Assembly (NCBI RefSeq): GCF_022539665.2
Contig: NC_081340.1
Location: forward strand, 5,455,357 to 5,519,356
Length of the DNA stretch: 64,000 nt
Direction: 5' to 3'
Source of the DNA: Daphnia carinata
Taxonomy: Eukaryota; Arthropoda; Branchiopoda; Diplostraca; Daphniidae
The notes under the pieces were generated by a model that was given only the letters and a program-made list of their open reading frames with translations, was not told the origin of the DNA and ran no database searches. This document shows, piece after piece, positions 24,891 through 39,675 of the stretch. The translations under genes were made by a program, and so were the position numbers. How positions within the stretch are numbered: position 1 is the stretch's first letter; every line of letters begins with the position of its first letter.

Positions 24891-25938
24891 TTTAAATAGC
24901 TAATATCCTTTAGCTGTTTTTGCTTTAGTCATAACCACAACATAGTCAGTAAACCACCTTCTCAAACCAAACCCCTTTGCATGTGTCAATCGAATGTTTG
25001 AATTCGTCTGCTTGCATAGATAATGGTGGTGGTTGTCAGTTTTTCAGAATATATACTTATTCTGTTATTGCTGCTGCTTAAGGCTACCAGATGTTATTGG
25101 TAATGTGACGGGGACAGAGATTCCTGTTTAAAATTCAAATAACAAGTTTACCGTAGATACAACATTGGTATTGAAGAAGAAATCGATGTATTGCCTTTGG
25201 ACATGTATACATAACAACAGACCTATTGTAATAGGCACAAGAAACGTGCTATGAAAAATCTTACGTATGAAACATTTTTGCACGTAACATAGCCACACAT
25301 TTGATCAAATCATAAACAGCCGGTGGAGTGACTGAGTATCATTCATCACTTGCCAGCACGAAATCTTTTTGCATAGAAATGGGATTGAAACAGGAGATAA
25401 ATATATCAATGTTACATGAAACGTGAGAAATGTCTTTTTACATAGGCGAATGAAACGCAAAATTGGCGGTTCGCAAGAGTAAATAATGCTCTTGAAATAA
25501 AGACATGATACACTATTATTATTTGAACGGTATTGCAAGCTCTTTTGTGTGTACCGAAACCGCATTCGATTGAAAAACCACTACATTCTCGGTATTGAAA
25601 TCAGACATAAGAGTTGTTCAAGAGTACAACTTTTACATGGAAAGTTAAAATGACTTCGATGGTCGCAAAAAATATTGAACTGAAAATTCGACTAACTATA
25701 ATAAGGTCATGATTTACTTGTTTGTCATCTCATTGTAAGGCTTCCTCAGACTACCTCGTCACTCAGAACCAGTTCAAATTAACTGGACAGGGAAGAGAAT
25801 AAAGTCTAGTTGGAACTTTGATGCTGCGTTTTAAGAACATGAGGCAAATGCCAAATATGGCATCTGCAAAAAAAAAATTAATACTCGGTTGAGAAGAATG
25901 TCTTTTGAGAACAAGGGTTGTCAGATTGCAGTTCCTTT
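24891..25938. other. Gap between the TMEM62-like start and the PREP gene stop
   Basis: About 1.05 kb containing the TMEM62-like promoter and the PREP 3'UTR. Frames are short and unremarkable; no RNA gene or repeat was recognised. Confidence 0.5.
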
Positions 25939-27243
25939 TTACTGGTCGGAATCGCCATAGCTCAGGGCATCTTCACCATCACTTCCTGGACCTGAACTGC
26001 TTCCAGTGCCAGACAAAAGCGTTCGTTTTGGGGCGAAATCTACATCCGGTTGAAGGGATGCTGGCCCATTGTGCGTAGCATGTGCCGAATCCAGCATTGG
26101 TTGCAAAATTCTTCTTCTAGCGTTGATGAACCAGTTGTTTACCTGAAACGAATGAGATGGTAAGCTAGTTGCTTACCTGTGGAGCTCTTTTTCACGTACC
26201 TGCAAGAGAGTTAGTTTCGTTTGAGTAGCCAACTGCCTCTTTTCTTCTTCTGTAGGATAGGGATGAACCAAATGTTGAAACAACCAAGATCTTAATACAG
26301 CTGTTGCTTTTCGAGGCAAAACTCCTCTCTTAACTTTGGTCGACGGGTTTGGGTTTCCGCCAACATTTTCATCTTCTTCATCAGATGACAAGGAAGATTG
26401 AACGTACGACACTTGACTTGGGCGTGAGCTTGGCTGATTGGTGCTGGTGGAGAATATCTATAAGTTAGAGTTTATCTAATGCAATTGTGCACTTGGTCAA
26501 ACCTTTCAATCCTCCTGTACTGTGAGCTATATGAAGAAGCAACTGCATCCAGATTGAAAGGATGGCTTCCACTGCCATTACTGCAGTTGCTGTCATATCC
26601 TGCTTCATCACCATCCAGGCCACCATTCTCTCCCTCAGTCCTCAACAAGTTTTCACTGTGGAGCTTCCCTCTGAGGCACGCAATGTACCTTCGGCAGAAA
26701 TCTCGACAAAGCTCTTGAACTTTTTCTAGCTCTAATAAATGTATCCTCAACACCTGCAAAGCCTTAAGCATCTACGAGAAGGAAGCATATTAATTTGTGT
26801 GATTCTTTTTAATGTGCATTGTTTTGGCGTACCAGTCCATCAACTTCCGCATTGTCGGTCATCAGAGTCTTGTTTCCATCCCTTTCGTGTTGAACAAAAG
26901 CTCTCACATCATTTTCAAGGCCTTGAAGAACCACTCTGGTGTCAACTTCTCCTCTCGTGGCTTCCTCACATTTCTCCAGAAGAAGAGCAAGCAAAGGGAA
27001 TAATGGGTGCCTGAACATTGCACAATTCTGTCAAAAGATGAAATAGGGAGTAGGGAGAATGTCAAAATACCTGTAGACAGCCTGTTTATCAGCTTCAAAT
27101 TGCACTCTGTCTTGTACATTGACACCAGCGATGGCGTGGTATTCCACGTCCATGCCTTTGTGTGCTGCTGATACATGATCACTGCTGTTAAAGTATTGAT
27201 GCTGCTGCTGGGCACCACTCAAAAGAACGTCCACTCGTTCCAT
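25939..27243 (-). CDS. PKNOX: PREP/PKNOX-class TALE homeodomain transcription factor, complete
   Basis: Five exons: 27243-27071, 27010-26833, 26771-26503, 26443-26200, 26142-25939; phases agree and give 355 residues. The N-terminal half carries the MEIS/PREP PBX-interaction domain ([18 protein letters not shown] ... [20 protein letters not shown]), with wording closer to PREP than to MEIS/Hth. The TALE homeodomain spans exons 4-5: [40 protein letters not shown] and [12 protein letters not shown], with the third helix starting right after the splice. An acidic Ser-rich stretch ([14 protein letters not shown]) precedes the homeodomain. Intron 3 is only about 60 bp and has an exact CTAAC branch sequence. 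The family partners PBX/Exd on DNA. Drosophila is generally described as having only the MEIS-class gene hth, so a PREP gene is informative about lineage. Confidence 0.93.
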
Positions 27244-28307
27244 CTTGGTTTCAAAATGATTCGTTTCTGATTCAAAATAAAGAACAGATGCTGAAGATAA
27301 CAAGCTGATATCTTATCACGTCTAAGCAATCCAACACGTGGGGAAAAGTGTCAATTGAACGTCAAAGCCTTCTCTTCAGAGGCCAAGCTCCGCCATCAAC
27401 AAAAGGAATTTAACACGATTATCGATATCATGCTATATCGATAGATAATGAAATATACCCTCCGTCTCTTTTTCGGGGTTATAGTTTTGTCTTTGTGGTG
27501 ATGTTACAGTCTAGCTGCTGCTGGACTCTTTTGGTACGTAATGGCCTTCGGGAATGGGCTATAACTACTCGACGCGCACATTTGAATGCACATAATACAA
27601 TGGTATTTCATTGTGTAGCGGTTTATTGTTCTTTTGCTTTTTTTTAAATCCTTTTTTTTATCTTTCTGAAATTGCACAATAGAATAATTTAAGGTCCGAT
27701 TCGGGGGGGGCTCTGTTTCCTTTTAGGAACTACATGTTCACGCGATCAGTAGAATAAAAGAAGAAATGAACAAACAAGCAAAAAAAAAAATGCTACAAAA
27801 GAAATGATACACGTAAAGAAATTCGCACACGACACGCAAAACAGGAAAAAAAAAAAAAAAAGAATTGATAATGCACACAGCGATATCCCGTCATTTTAAC
27901 AATGATTTTCTTTTTTGGGTGGCTCGCCGTCACATTTGAACTGAGGAAGTAAATAATAGCAAACAAATACTGCAGACGAAAACTGACAATCGGTAATCAT
28001 TTGCATTCAAAACGCCGTCATCATCTATGGGTAAATCGTGATTATAATAAACAAATAATAATAAATTGCTTCATTAAGTAAGGCACATGAAGGAGAACAC
28101 AACGACGATGTATAGGCTACGCCTCCGTTCCGATGTCGCTGAGAAATTGGGAGGAGCTTATGAAGGACCATCCGGAAGGCGTTTGTTTTTTGTTTTTGTT
28201 TTTTTCCGTGGGTCCCCGATGTTCTTTATCAGTTCTTTTTTTTTTTTTTAATTTTAATTTTTTTTTTCGGTCTTTATTTTTCATCGTTTTTTACTGCTTG
28301 TCTATTA
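27244..28307. other. PREP promoter region and SRF 3'UTR
   Basis: A minus-strand AATAAA at 27627-27622 lies about 680 bp past the SRF long-form stop and could end that transcript. Sequence nearer the PREP start is GC-richer (27360-27600). A and T runs occur at about 27781-27789, 27846-27860 and 28230-28267. No coding region was seen. Confidence 0.5.
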
Positions 28308-31300
28308 TCATTTCTTATTCTTCTTGGCAGCACGGCTTTTGGTGCCACCTCCTTCTAAACATCGACAGGGAAAGATAGAAACACTTCATTAATCGATCCT
28401 TTTTCTTTTTGTCTACTCCAAGATTGGACAACAACAATCGAATCCCCTTGAAGAGAATTAAAAATACAACAAAACCCGATAAAGTCCAAATCGAGAAAAG
28501 TGTCAACTCTCTTTCGACCCACCAAACACAACAACATTTCGTGTATATTAATTAAAAAGAAAAAGGGAGTCTAGCATCCAACAGGTTTGACTGGATCTAT
28601 AATAAAAATTCAAAATAAAAAACGATTGTTGTTGTCGCAACACACAAAATAGGTGCAACCCTGAATCGAATCTTACACCCCTCGAACGACGAGGGATAAA
28701 AAAAAGAAAAACCAAATAAAAAAAAAGAATTTGCCTCTCACTTTTATCTCGATTTGCGGTTGATGTTGTTGTTGGCGTCCGCAAATTGAGGGCCGAATGG
28801 CTACTATTATTACTAGTAGAGCCAGCTAGATTATCGCCCTTTTGATCAGAAACCATCAGACTCGTCGTCGACTTGATGCTGGCGTCTTTGGCACAGTTGG
28901 ACTGCTGTTGTAAGGCCGCTCCCACATCTGATAAAACACGGAACAAGGAAAAAAAAAAAGTTGGATAAGAAGAAGAATCATTAAAAAGGGCGACTGACAA
29001 GCCACCATCCAACACCACAAAAACTCATCCTTCAAAAAATATACTCAACTCTTTTTTGTGTTTTTATAGCCCAACTCGAATAATTTTGTTTTTTATTTTA
29101 TTATTTTAAGAAAACGAAATCCTCATATCGGACGTCGCTTTTCATGGCAGAGTTTTGTTTAACGAGCAACATTCGTTGTCTTGTTTCCAGGTTATTGTCA
29201 TGTTATTAAACAGGGGAAGACAAATTTTCATGTTTAAAAATTCAAGAGATTGAACGCAGATGATTTTTCATAGTTTTAAACATCTTTAAAAAAAAAAAAA
29301 AAAAAACATTATTGACTTTGGGATATTCTGTCGACTCATTTCAAACAATGTTGCCTCCATTTTGTGCGTTTCGCTATTTTTTTTTTTAATAAATCCAAAA
29401 TAATAAAACAAACAAGTAAAAAAAAAAAAAAAAAAAAAAACTATGAAGGATCTTAACCCTGGCACTCGACCGGTTAACTTGCGTCTACACCTTTTCCTTG
29501 TAAATTCAAATCTCTGTGTGTATGTGTACATCTCTTTTTACACAAGAAAAAACAGTTGCCACCTGCTACTATGTTACTAACCACGCGCTAAAAGGTAAAT
29601 TTTTTTTTTTTTTTTTTTATGGATCAAGGCGAGATTTTGTCGCAAAGTGGTTTTCTCTTTAACTCCATCGGTAAGAAAACTACGCAAAAATTCAAAAATC
29701 TAGTCACGAAATCACTGAGCGCAGGCAATGCAAAAATCGAGTAAAACACGAGAAAAGATTTTAAAAGCTCGGGAAAAAAAAAAAAATGTAAATTGCAAAA
29801 TTATTCCGCGCATCGGCAGATACGACGAGAAACATTTTAGGGTAAACGGGGTTATCAGAATCGACCTCAAATTTAAAACAAGAGAAAATTAAAAAATGCG
29901 GATTTTTTTGTTTTTTCGAAACGAATTTGCTTCGATAGCAAATAAAAAAAAAACTAAAAAGGCCGTTATTTTTAAAAGAAGAAAACAAAACAAAGGTGCG
30001 TGCTGCAGGCTGGCGAAGAGGGAAGACACGGAGACTTACGAGCTAAGGAAATGAGTCGCGGTAGATGTTTGCGTGCGTTGGACGCGGCCTGGGCCGTCTC
30101 TGCTGCTGACGCAGTAGATTTGGACGACGCGACGGCAGCCGTTCCCATACCTCCACCTAGGACACCACCGACACCACCGACACCCGTAAGCAGAGACGAA
30201 GCTGTGTGTGTGAAAAATGTGTGGGGTTTCGTTTTTTTTTTTTTTTTTTTTTTCGTTTTTTCTTTTTCTTTGGGTGGAGGGGAGAAATTTGATTGATGGA
30301 TGGGTTGATCAAGAGATGAGAATTGACCAACACTCACTTTTACGGCGCGCAATCATCTATAAACGACTACTACCGTGATGGTGCTATAAAACATTCACGC
30401 ACACACACACACACACACACACAGGGAATTTTTGTTTTTTTCCGGGTGCCTATGTGGGATGACGGTCTACACAAACGAAAGGAGAAAAAAAAAAGAGGTT
30501 CACACACACACGGATACACGCAAACATATACGCACCGTGGTGGTACAGAGGGGAAAAAAAAAAAGGTTTCGAATCGTTCAGATGATATAACGCATTCGCC
30601 GCATTCTCAAGTCACGATTCGAATCCTCTTTTTGAATGAAACACGCCCGCACGCATCGCTAATGGTGCCCTGTCATCATCACATTTGGCATTTTACCGAT
30701 ACGTCGCCAGTAACAATCAAAGAGCAATCTTATCAAACGGCGGTTATTTAATCGGCTAATTGTGTGTGTGTGTGTGTGTGTGTGTGTAATCGGGTTGCTG
30801 TAAGTACCGGAGGGGGTGAAAAAAGAAGAAAAAAAAAAAAACGCGATTGGTTGCGGGGGAGTAAGCGTTATGCTGCCATCTAGCGGACGGGTGCAACAAA
30901 AATCAAAGGTGCACATTCGGGTAAGGAAAACTTAAACAAATTAAAATTCCACAACCAAAAACAAGCCATTTGTAAAACGAAATAAAAACAAAACAAAATC
31001 CCTTTAAAGTTGTCCGTGGGTTAGAAAAAAAAAATTAAATTAAACCATTTTTGAAAAAAAAAAAAAAAAAAAAATCCTTCAAAAGGTCAATAATAAAGAA
31101 AAAGGTGGGAGAGAAGAAGAAAAACAAAAAACAAAAAAGAAAATGACAAACTCACCCGAGGCCAGGAGGGAGGCGAAATTAGTACCACGGGGCAAGGGCA
31201 ACGAGAGGCCCGATAGACCGGGCAGGTTGGCCGCAATGCTGGCCAATTGGCTGGGCGTCAAATTGACTGGACATGAAACGAGAGCCGGAGCAGCGGCGCT

Positions 31301-33611
31301 GTTCTTGCCGCCGCTATTCGAATTGGCGTGATGGTGATGGTTAGTCGTGGCGCAAACTGAAGAAGAAGAAGAAGTAGAAGAAGAAGAAGAAGAAGAAGAA
31401 GGTATAGTGGCACTGGTTGAAGTTGAAGAAGCGGTTGAAGGAGTTGCATGACGCGATCCATTCGCGTACGCCGTTTGGTGTTGCTGGCCAGCCGACGGCT
31501 CTGTAATTGCAGTGCTACGACCGGCCACTCCTCCTTTCATTTTTTATTTTTTTTTTTTAGATGTTAAAAAGCCGGTCATTATATGATGTTAGAAGAACAT
31601 AATTCTTATTCCCGCCAAAAAGAAGAAGAAGGAAAAGGAGGACATTTGAAATAAGAGCCCCCACGTTGTTCATTTTTTGGTTCTTTCTTTTTAAATGGGA
31701 CAGAAAAAGGAGTTGAAGTTAAAGCGATCTGTTTGTAAGAGGAGGTGAGAAGATAGCATCAAACGTCGATTGATTTAAGGCTTCCGATAGTGGTTGATTG
31801 TCTCCCATTAATTGAAATGCCCACAGCCTCCCAAATAATGAAAAAATCCCGAATGAAATGTTTAGGTGGCGGGTTTTACCAGAAGATCCTCTAGATCCTG
31901 ACGGATGATTGAGAATTCGAGACGATTGGCTCGTGGTCGTCATTGGATGGTGGGCAGATAAATTAGGCCTCGAAGGCTCCATGTTGGAAGCATCGGGCGA
32001 ATAGGACGAACGTTCGAGATCGGCGGGCGATGGGCTCCGACTTGGCGCATCCGACGAGGCCGCGTCATCTCCATCATCCGATTCGCTGTCCTGCGTCAAT
32101 AACCGAAAATGAAAACATCGATGAAAAACAAATCAAGTAAAAAAAAAAAACAAAAACAAAAACAAAAACAAAAATAACAAGAAGCATAAAATGATTGGTT
32201 AGTCATTTCTTTTCCTAAAAAAAGCGGGGACAGAATCACGAAGAATTCACGGAAATCAGCGTCTCTCAATCCGGCACGCTCAAGACAGGTTTTGTAATTG
32301 ATTACATTTCAAAGATATTGTCAATCGAGGTACGTGAGAGAGCTGAAAGAAATCATTATGGATCATCAGATATTATTCTTTTTTGTATAGTCATTTGCAA
32401 GTGGAGAATATCAATCAATCCAGCTCGTCTCATTGGGAAACTCTTCGAAAATAATCCGAGATGGCCACGAATAAAATTTAAAAAAAAAAAAAAAGGGGGA
32501 AAAATATCAAAAATACCCGAAAGGTGAAGCCACTAGAGGTAAGATAACAAAATAAATAATAAAATTTAAAAAACAAAAGCGCTTTTTTTTTTTTTTTTTT
32601 TTTTTTTTTTCGAACGACGTTGATTGAAGAGTTGTCTCCAAAATCCGACTCTCTGATGTCAATTCTCGTCTCTCTCTCTCGCTCTCCCCCAACACGCACT
32701 CCTGTTTCTTATAGTCGAACATTTCATGCGGGACATAAAAAATAAAAAAAAAAATGTTTTGTCTTTTATTTTTTTTTTTTTTCAAAAGTCTCCACATCAT
32801 CTCATTAATAATCAAATGAATTCTAGCAGCCGTTCTACCCACGTAACGTAGTAGTGGCCGTCACACTATACCACCGGTTTCTCTCTTTCAAAAAAAAAAA
32901 AAAAGAAAAGAAAACTGTCGTGTGTCCCTACCGTCTTTTTTTTTTTTTTTTTAACCTTCCCAATTCTTCCAGTTGTGCTGATGTAAACATTTGATTATCA
33001 AGTGGCGCCTACTACACTAGAGAGAGATGCAGAAAGACGGCGACTTTCGTTTGATTTTTAAGTAAAACCGGGGGGGGGGGGGGGAGGGAGGTAACTTTTA
33101 AATTTAAAAAAGACAAAACAAATGAATGGGCAACGAATGGCGTCTGAAATATTGGTGAACTCGTTTCGTTTGGCGGTCGGGAGGCATTGAGCGGGGGGGA
33201 TTAGACATCGCAATTGGAATAATGTAAGCCCACAGGTAAAAAAAAAAACCAAAAAAAAAAAACATTTGCAGCTATTGATTATTTTTTTAAAGGGCATTTT
33301 GTGATTCAATTTTTGAAAAAAGAAAATGGCGTGACGTGTCGAACCGGTCTGATATTGTACATTCGAACATCGAAAAACGTTCGGGAAAAAAAGCGAGCCA
33401 AATAAAGACGTGGAAAAACGAATAATAATAATGAATGGCTGATTAACATAACTGATAGCCAATCATCAAGAAAATACAAAAAAAAAAGATCTGTTTTTCC
33501 TAACCCTCGCTATCACCCCATTTTTTTTGAATTTCTAATTGAACTCGCTTTAAAGAAAGAGAGAGAGACACAATTCTTGTTTGTCTGGCATCGGATCTTT
33601 TCTTCGTGCGT

Positions 33612-33647
<36 letters not shown>

Positions 33648-34026
33648 AAAAAGGATTTTTTTTTTTTTTTTTTTTTTGTGGCGGGCAAAATGATGGCAGC
33701 AGCCCGGGCACGTGGCATACCTTCCTATTTTGGGCTCAGACTTTATTTCGGAGAAACAGAAGCGCTCGTGCCCTGCAAAACAAAAATCTTTCCTAACATT
33801 TTGGCGCATCGCCTCCTCTTTTTTAATCGAAAAAAAAAAAAATATAAAAAAAAAAAAACGAAATCGTTGACATCTATGCCAAAGCGTAGAGGGTTGTCGC
33901 AATTGTCCCGACCCAAGAAGAAAAAGAGTTGGATGCTCTGCGTGAAACTTGTCCAATAGATCTTTTCCTGCTTAGCGTTTCCGACGTGTTTGGCCATCAT
34001 CATCCCAAACAACAACAGACATATCC

Positions 34027-34057
<31 letters not shown>

Positions 34058-34245
34058 AGAAAGAAAAGACAAACACACGAAGAGTCCATCATTCTTCTCT
34101 GACCAGACGTCTACGTAAATATCAAGGGGGGCAAACGAGAAACTCGTTGGCAAGAGTTAACGAGTAAAAAAAGAAAAAAAGGCATTTCCTTTTTCCTAGT
34201 CCGTGCGGGATTGAACGAAAAGAGCTTCAATAAAAAGAGCCAGGG

Positions 34246-34279
<34 letters not shown>

Positions 34280-36621
34280 AGGTGAAAGAACACCAGGAGC
34301 TGGAAGTTTATGTTGTTCAACATCTACGTAGGAACAATCAAGTTGTGGGGGTTATATGTAAGACAAACATCCCGACGGCGGCGGGCGATGATGAATCAGT
34401 ATATGTTTTTCTCGGACGTCGAATTTGCATACGAGAGAGAGACGCTCCTGTGATTGCAAACGACTTCATTTTCAATTTGTGGATGGAACAAATTTTTTTT
34501 TTTTTTTTTTTTGGCCTGATATATGAAAAAAAAAAAAAGAAAAAAACAACGAACATTTCCATAGTTAGAAAAAGATCATTTGTTAGATGCATCGCCGCAC
34601 ATCAATTCTATTAGCACTGAACAAGGAACTTTGTCAAACGAAGAAAAAAAAAAAAAAAAAAAAAGGGCGTTGCCTTCGTTTGAAAAAAAAAAAGGTTATT
34701 TTATTATTATTTTTTTTTTTATCTTCTTCGCCGCTACATTTCGAGTTGTAACGAACAACGGGCGAAATAAGAAGAAAAGAAGAAGAGATAAGAACAACGA
34801 AAAGCTAACGGGCAGGTCACAAGAGTCTAATTTGAGAAATAGGGAAGAGCAGCTCACGGCCCCCTGAGATACACGGCAAGAGACCGATATAGATACATCT
34901 TTTTTTTTTTCTTCTTCTTTTTCTTCCTGTTTCCTTTCTACAATTTGAATACTACAATTGTGTTTATCCTTTCGGCCACGCCCATCTATGATTTTTTTTT
35001 TTTTTTTTTTGAAACCTGTGCGTTTTGAATAAGAAAATGACTTGGGTAATCTTTTTTTGAACGAGTCCGATTAGTTTTTTTCTTACCAGGTGGGGAAGTT
35101 TGTTAGGAAAAAAAAAAAAACGAAACAAGAACGAAACAGGTTGATTTCTTTTAGGGGGAGGGGAATAGTTATCAATAATTCCTTCCATTTGGTTGTTGTT
35201 TTTTGTTTTGTTTTTTTTGATAATTTTGTGACGTGTTGCACTTGTTTTGTCGAGGGGCGTGTAATCATCATCATCTTTTAGAGTTGATGATCGACACTTT
35301 TGCAACTAGCTTTCGGCTAAAACGGACACAACAACAACCAAATGAACGAACTAACGGGAATTTGAAATTACGACATTAAATCCTGACAACGCTGCAAGAA
35401 ATTCTTCTTCTTAAATCTTCAACAACAAAAAAAAATAAGGAGGAGGAGATTTTAATTGATCCGCAGTCATCTGTTTGGCTCGTTTTTTTTTGTTTTTTTT
35501 CAGGGGACTTCTCGTCCTACCGATCATCGCCGACGCCGCCAGTGCGCAGAAAAACGGTACGGGGACAAGACGGACCCGTTGGCCGGCCAACATTTTCTTT
35601 CATCCCTTTACATTTTCCAAGAATTTTTTCTTCATTTTTGATTTAAAAAAAGAAGAAGAAGAAGAATAATAAGAAGAAGAAGAGAGAACAAGATGATGAT
35701 AATAATCACGTGAGAGCGCAATATTCATAAATTACACGCACGCTGGCCAGCAGCAGGGTCCTCCAACGGAAAGAATATTAAAATAAATGGCAAAGAAGAG
35801 AATGACGACAAGCAAAAGAAAAGAGCGTTCGAATTTCGTGAAAAACAAAAACAAGAAACAAACAAAACGAAACCAAAAAAAAAAGAAAGTCGTAAATATC
35901 TTCTTCTTGTTTCTATCCTACCCCAATGGCTACTACACCAGACTATTACAACCAACCAGCCTACTTACTTATACTTACAGCAATAACTATTAATACAAAA
36001 AAAACGACATAACTCTACCAGGGTTCTTTTTTTTAAATCAAAAGGAAATTTCTGAACGACCTGTGGGTCAATGCGAATTCCCGCCATTGGCCTCGTGAGT
36101 GTGTGGCCCCTTTGGGCTCTTCTTTCCCCTCTAATGCCGCGTAGGTGGTGTTGAGTCATCGGCCGGTAGTAAATTAAAAAAAAAAAAAAAAGAAAGAGAA
36201 GGAGGGGGGTGGGGGGACTTCTCTTGATAACCGGCAAAACAGAGCGCAGCTAACTTCTCCGCTAATCACGCGGGAATAAGAGAAAAAAAACGGCCATCGT
36301 TTGTGACATCTTTTTCTCGGCAAACTTGACGATTGACTGCGTTGCGAGAGAAACAGCTGAAGCGGAAGAAAACGAGAGAGACATATCGGAGGCGATCGAG
36401 CGAGTTGAAATCGGCCGTGACACGCGGGAGTCACAAATAAATTTACATTCAAACGAAGAAGAAAAACCAAATTCAAATTAGAAATGAGAGAAAAGATGGT
36501 CGCGTCAAACTCCTTTTGGAAGCTGCCGGGTGGCTTCAAAAACGGGCCGGTGGGTGGGAATAAAAAAAAAAAAGGAAAAAGAAACGAGACATCAATATGG
36601 AAATGAAATCAGAGACAGACG

Positions 36622-36657
<36 letters not shown>

Positions 36658-39626
36658 AACGAGGACAAAAGACAATTCAGGGAGAGAGCGACGCTCGTCG
36701 TCCCCACTTTTTGCTTTATTTCGGAAATAAATAAAACTTTAATTTCTCTCTCTTCGAATTTGAATATCTAAGCAAAGGGGGGTTGACACGCTCATTCATT
36801 GGCTGTCACCCATGACAGATGAATCCGCGCATCCTAGACGAAAGGTATTTACTATAACGTCCTCCTGACCTCCTCTCTTCGCTGGGGGACATTCAAAAAA
36901 GAATTTTTGAAATCACATCGAATAAAAAAAAATATATATATATATATATAAAACAAAACAAAACAAAAAAAAAACCCAAAATCGAAATGAATTTCCCTTT
37001 TTGGAAAGGAGACGACGAACGAGATGCCGCGTGAAAATGACGTCAACATTGTCTGAATTTTGTCGCCGCCTTTCACTTCTATTAAACATTTATGACGTAC
37101 ATAGGTGGACTAACCATCACGAATAAATGAATTTCAAAAATAATAGCTGTAAGCCTATTATTATCGCGTTTATTACAGGACGCCGTCAAGTCGCCGTCCT
37201 TTTCATTTGTCCCCCCGGTCTAATCATTTGTCCTCCGCTGCAAGAAAAATCGGGAAAACAAATTGAAAGAAATGAAAAGACAAAAAGGGAAAATATTTTC
37301 TGGAAAAATATCAAAAAAATTGAAAAGAAAAAAAACGAAAAAAAAAACGAGTTTTTTAATAGACTCGTTATTCAAATGGCGAGCCAGTGTTTTTGTGAAT
37401 GTGTGTGGCGCGTGCGCGAGCAGTTCTCATTTCTCGAGAATCGGTCCCGATTTTTCTCTCCCCCCCCCCCCTTCTTATTTTTTTTTTTTTTTTTTTTTTT
37501 GATTGGATAGACTTAAATGAGAAAATAAAACCTGTTTGTTTTGTTTTTGTTTTTCTAAATGAACAACCTCGACTTTTAAAAGAAGAAAAAAAAAAATGGC
37601 AAATGAAACATTTTGCGATTTCCCCTCGAAAAATCATTTGAAAAAAAAAAAAAAAATACATTTTCCCAATGAAAATTAATCCTGAATGATTTCAAACGAA
37701 AATTCAGATAGGACGGGTCAAAGTCGGCCCAGTACGCATCTTGCCGGGCGTGAGTAGAATGAGGAAACAGACATTGAGAGAGAGACCCTTTTAGTAGCTC
37801 TTGAGGGGGGGACTGTGAGGAGAAATTCTCTTTTAAATACAAAAAAGAAAGAAGAAAAAAAAAAACGTTAAGAAGATGAGGCCAACCTCGACACAGACAG
37901 AGGGAAAGAAATCAAAACAAAACAAAAAAAAAAAAAGAAGAAGAAGAAGAAGAAGAAGAGGACCCCACAGTGAAGGAGAGAAAGAGATGGCCCGGCGCAA
38001 CACCTGCGATGCAAAATCAACAGGATCGCTCCCGTTTGCCAATCGAATGACTCGCGTTTCACATCGTTCAATTCTACTCGGCACAAACTAACCAACGGTG
38101 TTAATTACGTGATGGACGCACAATTGCGTCGCAATGAAAATCGCCAAAGAAGACACGTATGGTCATTTCCCTCATTTTCTTTTTCTTTTTCTTTTTTTCT
38201 TTTCTTTTTATATCTATGCTACCTTCAAGTTTTCTTTTTTTTTTTTTTTTTTTTTCTTTACCGGGGCACCCCTCCAGCTCGAAGACGAGCCAGTTTTTAT
38301 TCTTTTGTTCCTCATTTCTTTTTCTCTTTTTTTTTTTTTAAAGAGGGGAAAAAAAAAAAGAAGAAGAAAAAAAACGGCACGCCATCATCTACCGTCGCTT
38401 ATGATTCATCACACCGGGCTCTGTCGGGATGGGGAAAAAAAAAAAAATGAGATCCCGAGCGCGAAAAAATGAGAATATAAAATTCCGATTGGAATTTTAA
38501 AAGTTAAAAAAAATAATAATAATAATATAGTCGGGTACAAGTGACCTCCCCATTTTTTTTTTTTTTTATTGATACTTGACCGGTAACTTGACCCGTCAGT
38601 TTGGTAACCTTCAACTATCCATCAATAAATCAAAAGAAAAAGGAAAAGGATCAAACTTTTAAAATTAAAATTTAAAAAAAATTGGCTAAAATCATAATTT
38701 TTAACGTTTCTTATTTTGTGTGTGTGTGTGTGTGTGTGTGTTAGCTAATTTTTCATCCCAACTGACCGCGAACTGGCCAAGCGACCCTCTTCTTCACCTT
38801 GCCCCGTGTTATGCAAATGAGCAACAACATTAAGCATTCGGGCGACTCTGCGGACGGAACAAACGAGAGAGCAAAAAGATGTTAATCATCTCGTACACGC
38901 TGCGACATGTGAGGAATAATGCAAAAGTCTACTCTCTCTCTCTCTCTCCTCTCCCATTTCTTTTGCCCCCCTTTTCTTTTTGTTTGAACAAGACAAGAAA
39001 AAAAAGAGATTCTTACAAACACAGCGGACCCCCGTTTGCACCTGTAAATTTCGGGTGGGAACAGGTGCGAGGACCTGATGACAAAGTAGTTGAAACATTT
39101 TTCTTTTTCTTTTTTTTTTTTCAAAAGGCAACTGTGTAATTTTCACGTTGCGTGCGCTAGTTGCTCACGTTTGTGTTTCATCAGAAAAGAAATGGCCGTT
39201 AGGGGGGAGTAAGCCGAAATCAACATCTTCAATCAATTTCGTTGTATCATTAGACGATCTCTCACATCATTTTGTTTTTGTTTGTTTTTTTTTGTTTTGT
39301 TTTTTTTTGTTTCTTGACGTGACCAAAAAAGGTTCGAGCGTCGCCCGTGAAACTGGAACCGCCGGGATTGGCTGTCAAAAAAGAACAAGAAAAACAAAAT
39401 AATTTTTGTTTTTTAAAGAAAAGAAAAGAAAAACAAGTGGCAGTCGGTTTGGAGACCATCTGCCTCATCTTTCGCTCGTAAATGGGTGGAACGGTGCGCA
39501 TTTAGTGATGGGCGACAGTCGGTACAGCCCATTTCGCCAGTGTTACGCAATCAGGCCAGTCGATCGAAAAGCGAAGGCCGTCCGGTAAGTCGCTAAATGT
39601 CGATCAAGTGTTCCAGACGGTGTGTC

Positions 39627-39675
<49 letters not shown>

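Noticed and set aside
30599-30625. GATTCGAATCC-like sequence resembling a tRNA B box
   Set aside because: No A box at proper distance and no cloverleaf could be drawn.
36622-36654. Poly(A) tail of a retroposed element
   Set aside because: No coding or SINE-like body upstream and no flanking target-site duplication seen.
32318-38472. Many 60-150 codon frames on both strands made of Lys or Phe strings
   Set aside because: They arise from A and T homopolymers; no balanced composition, no splice-linked partner and no family resemblance.
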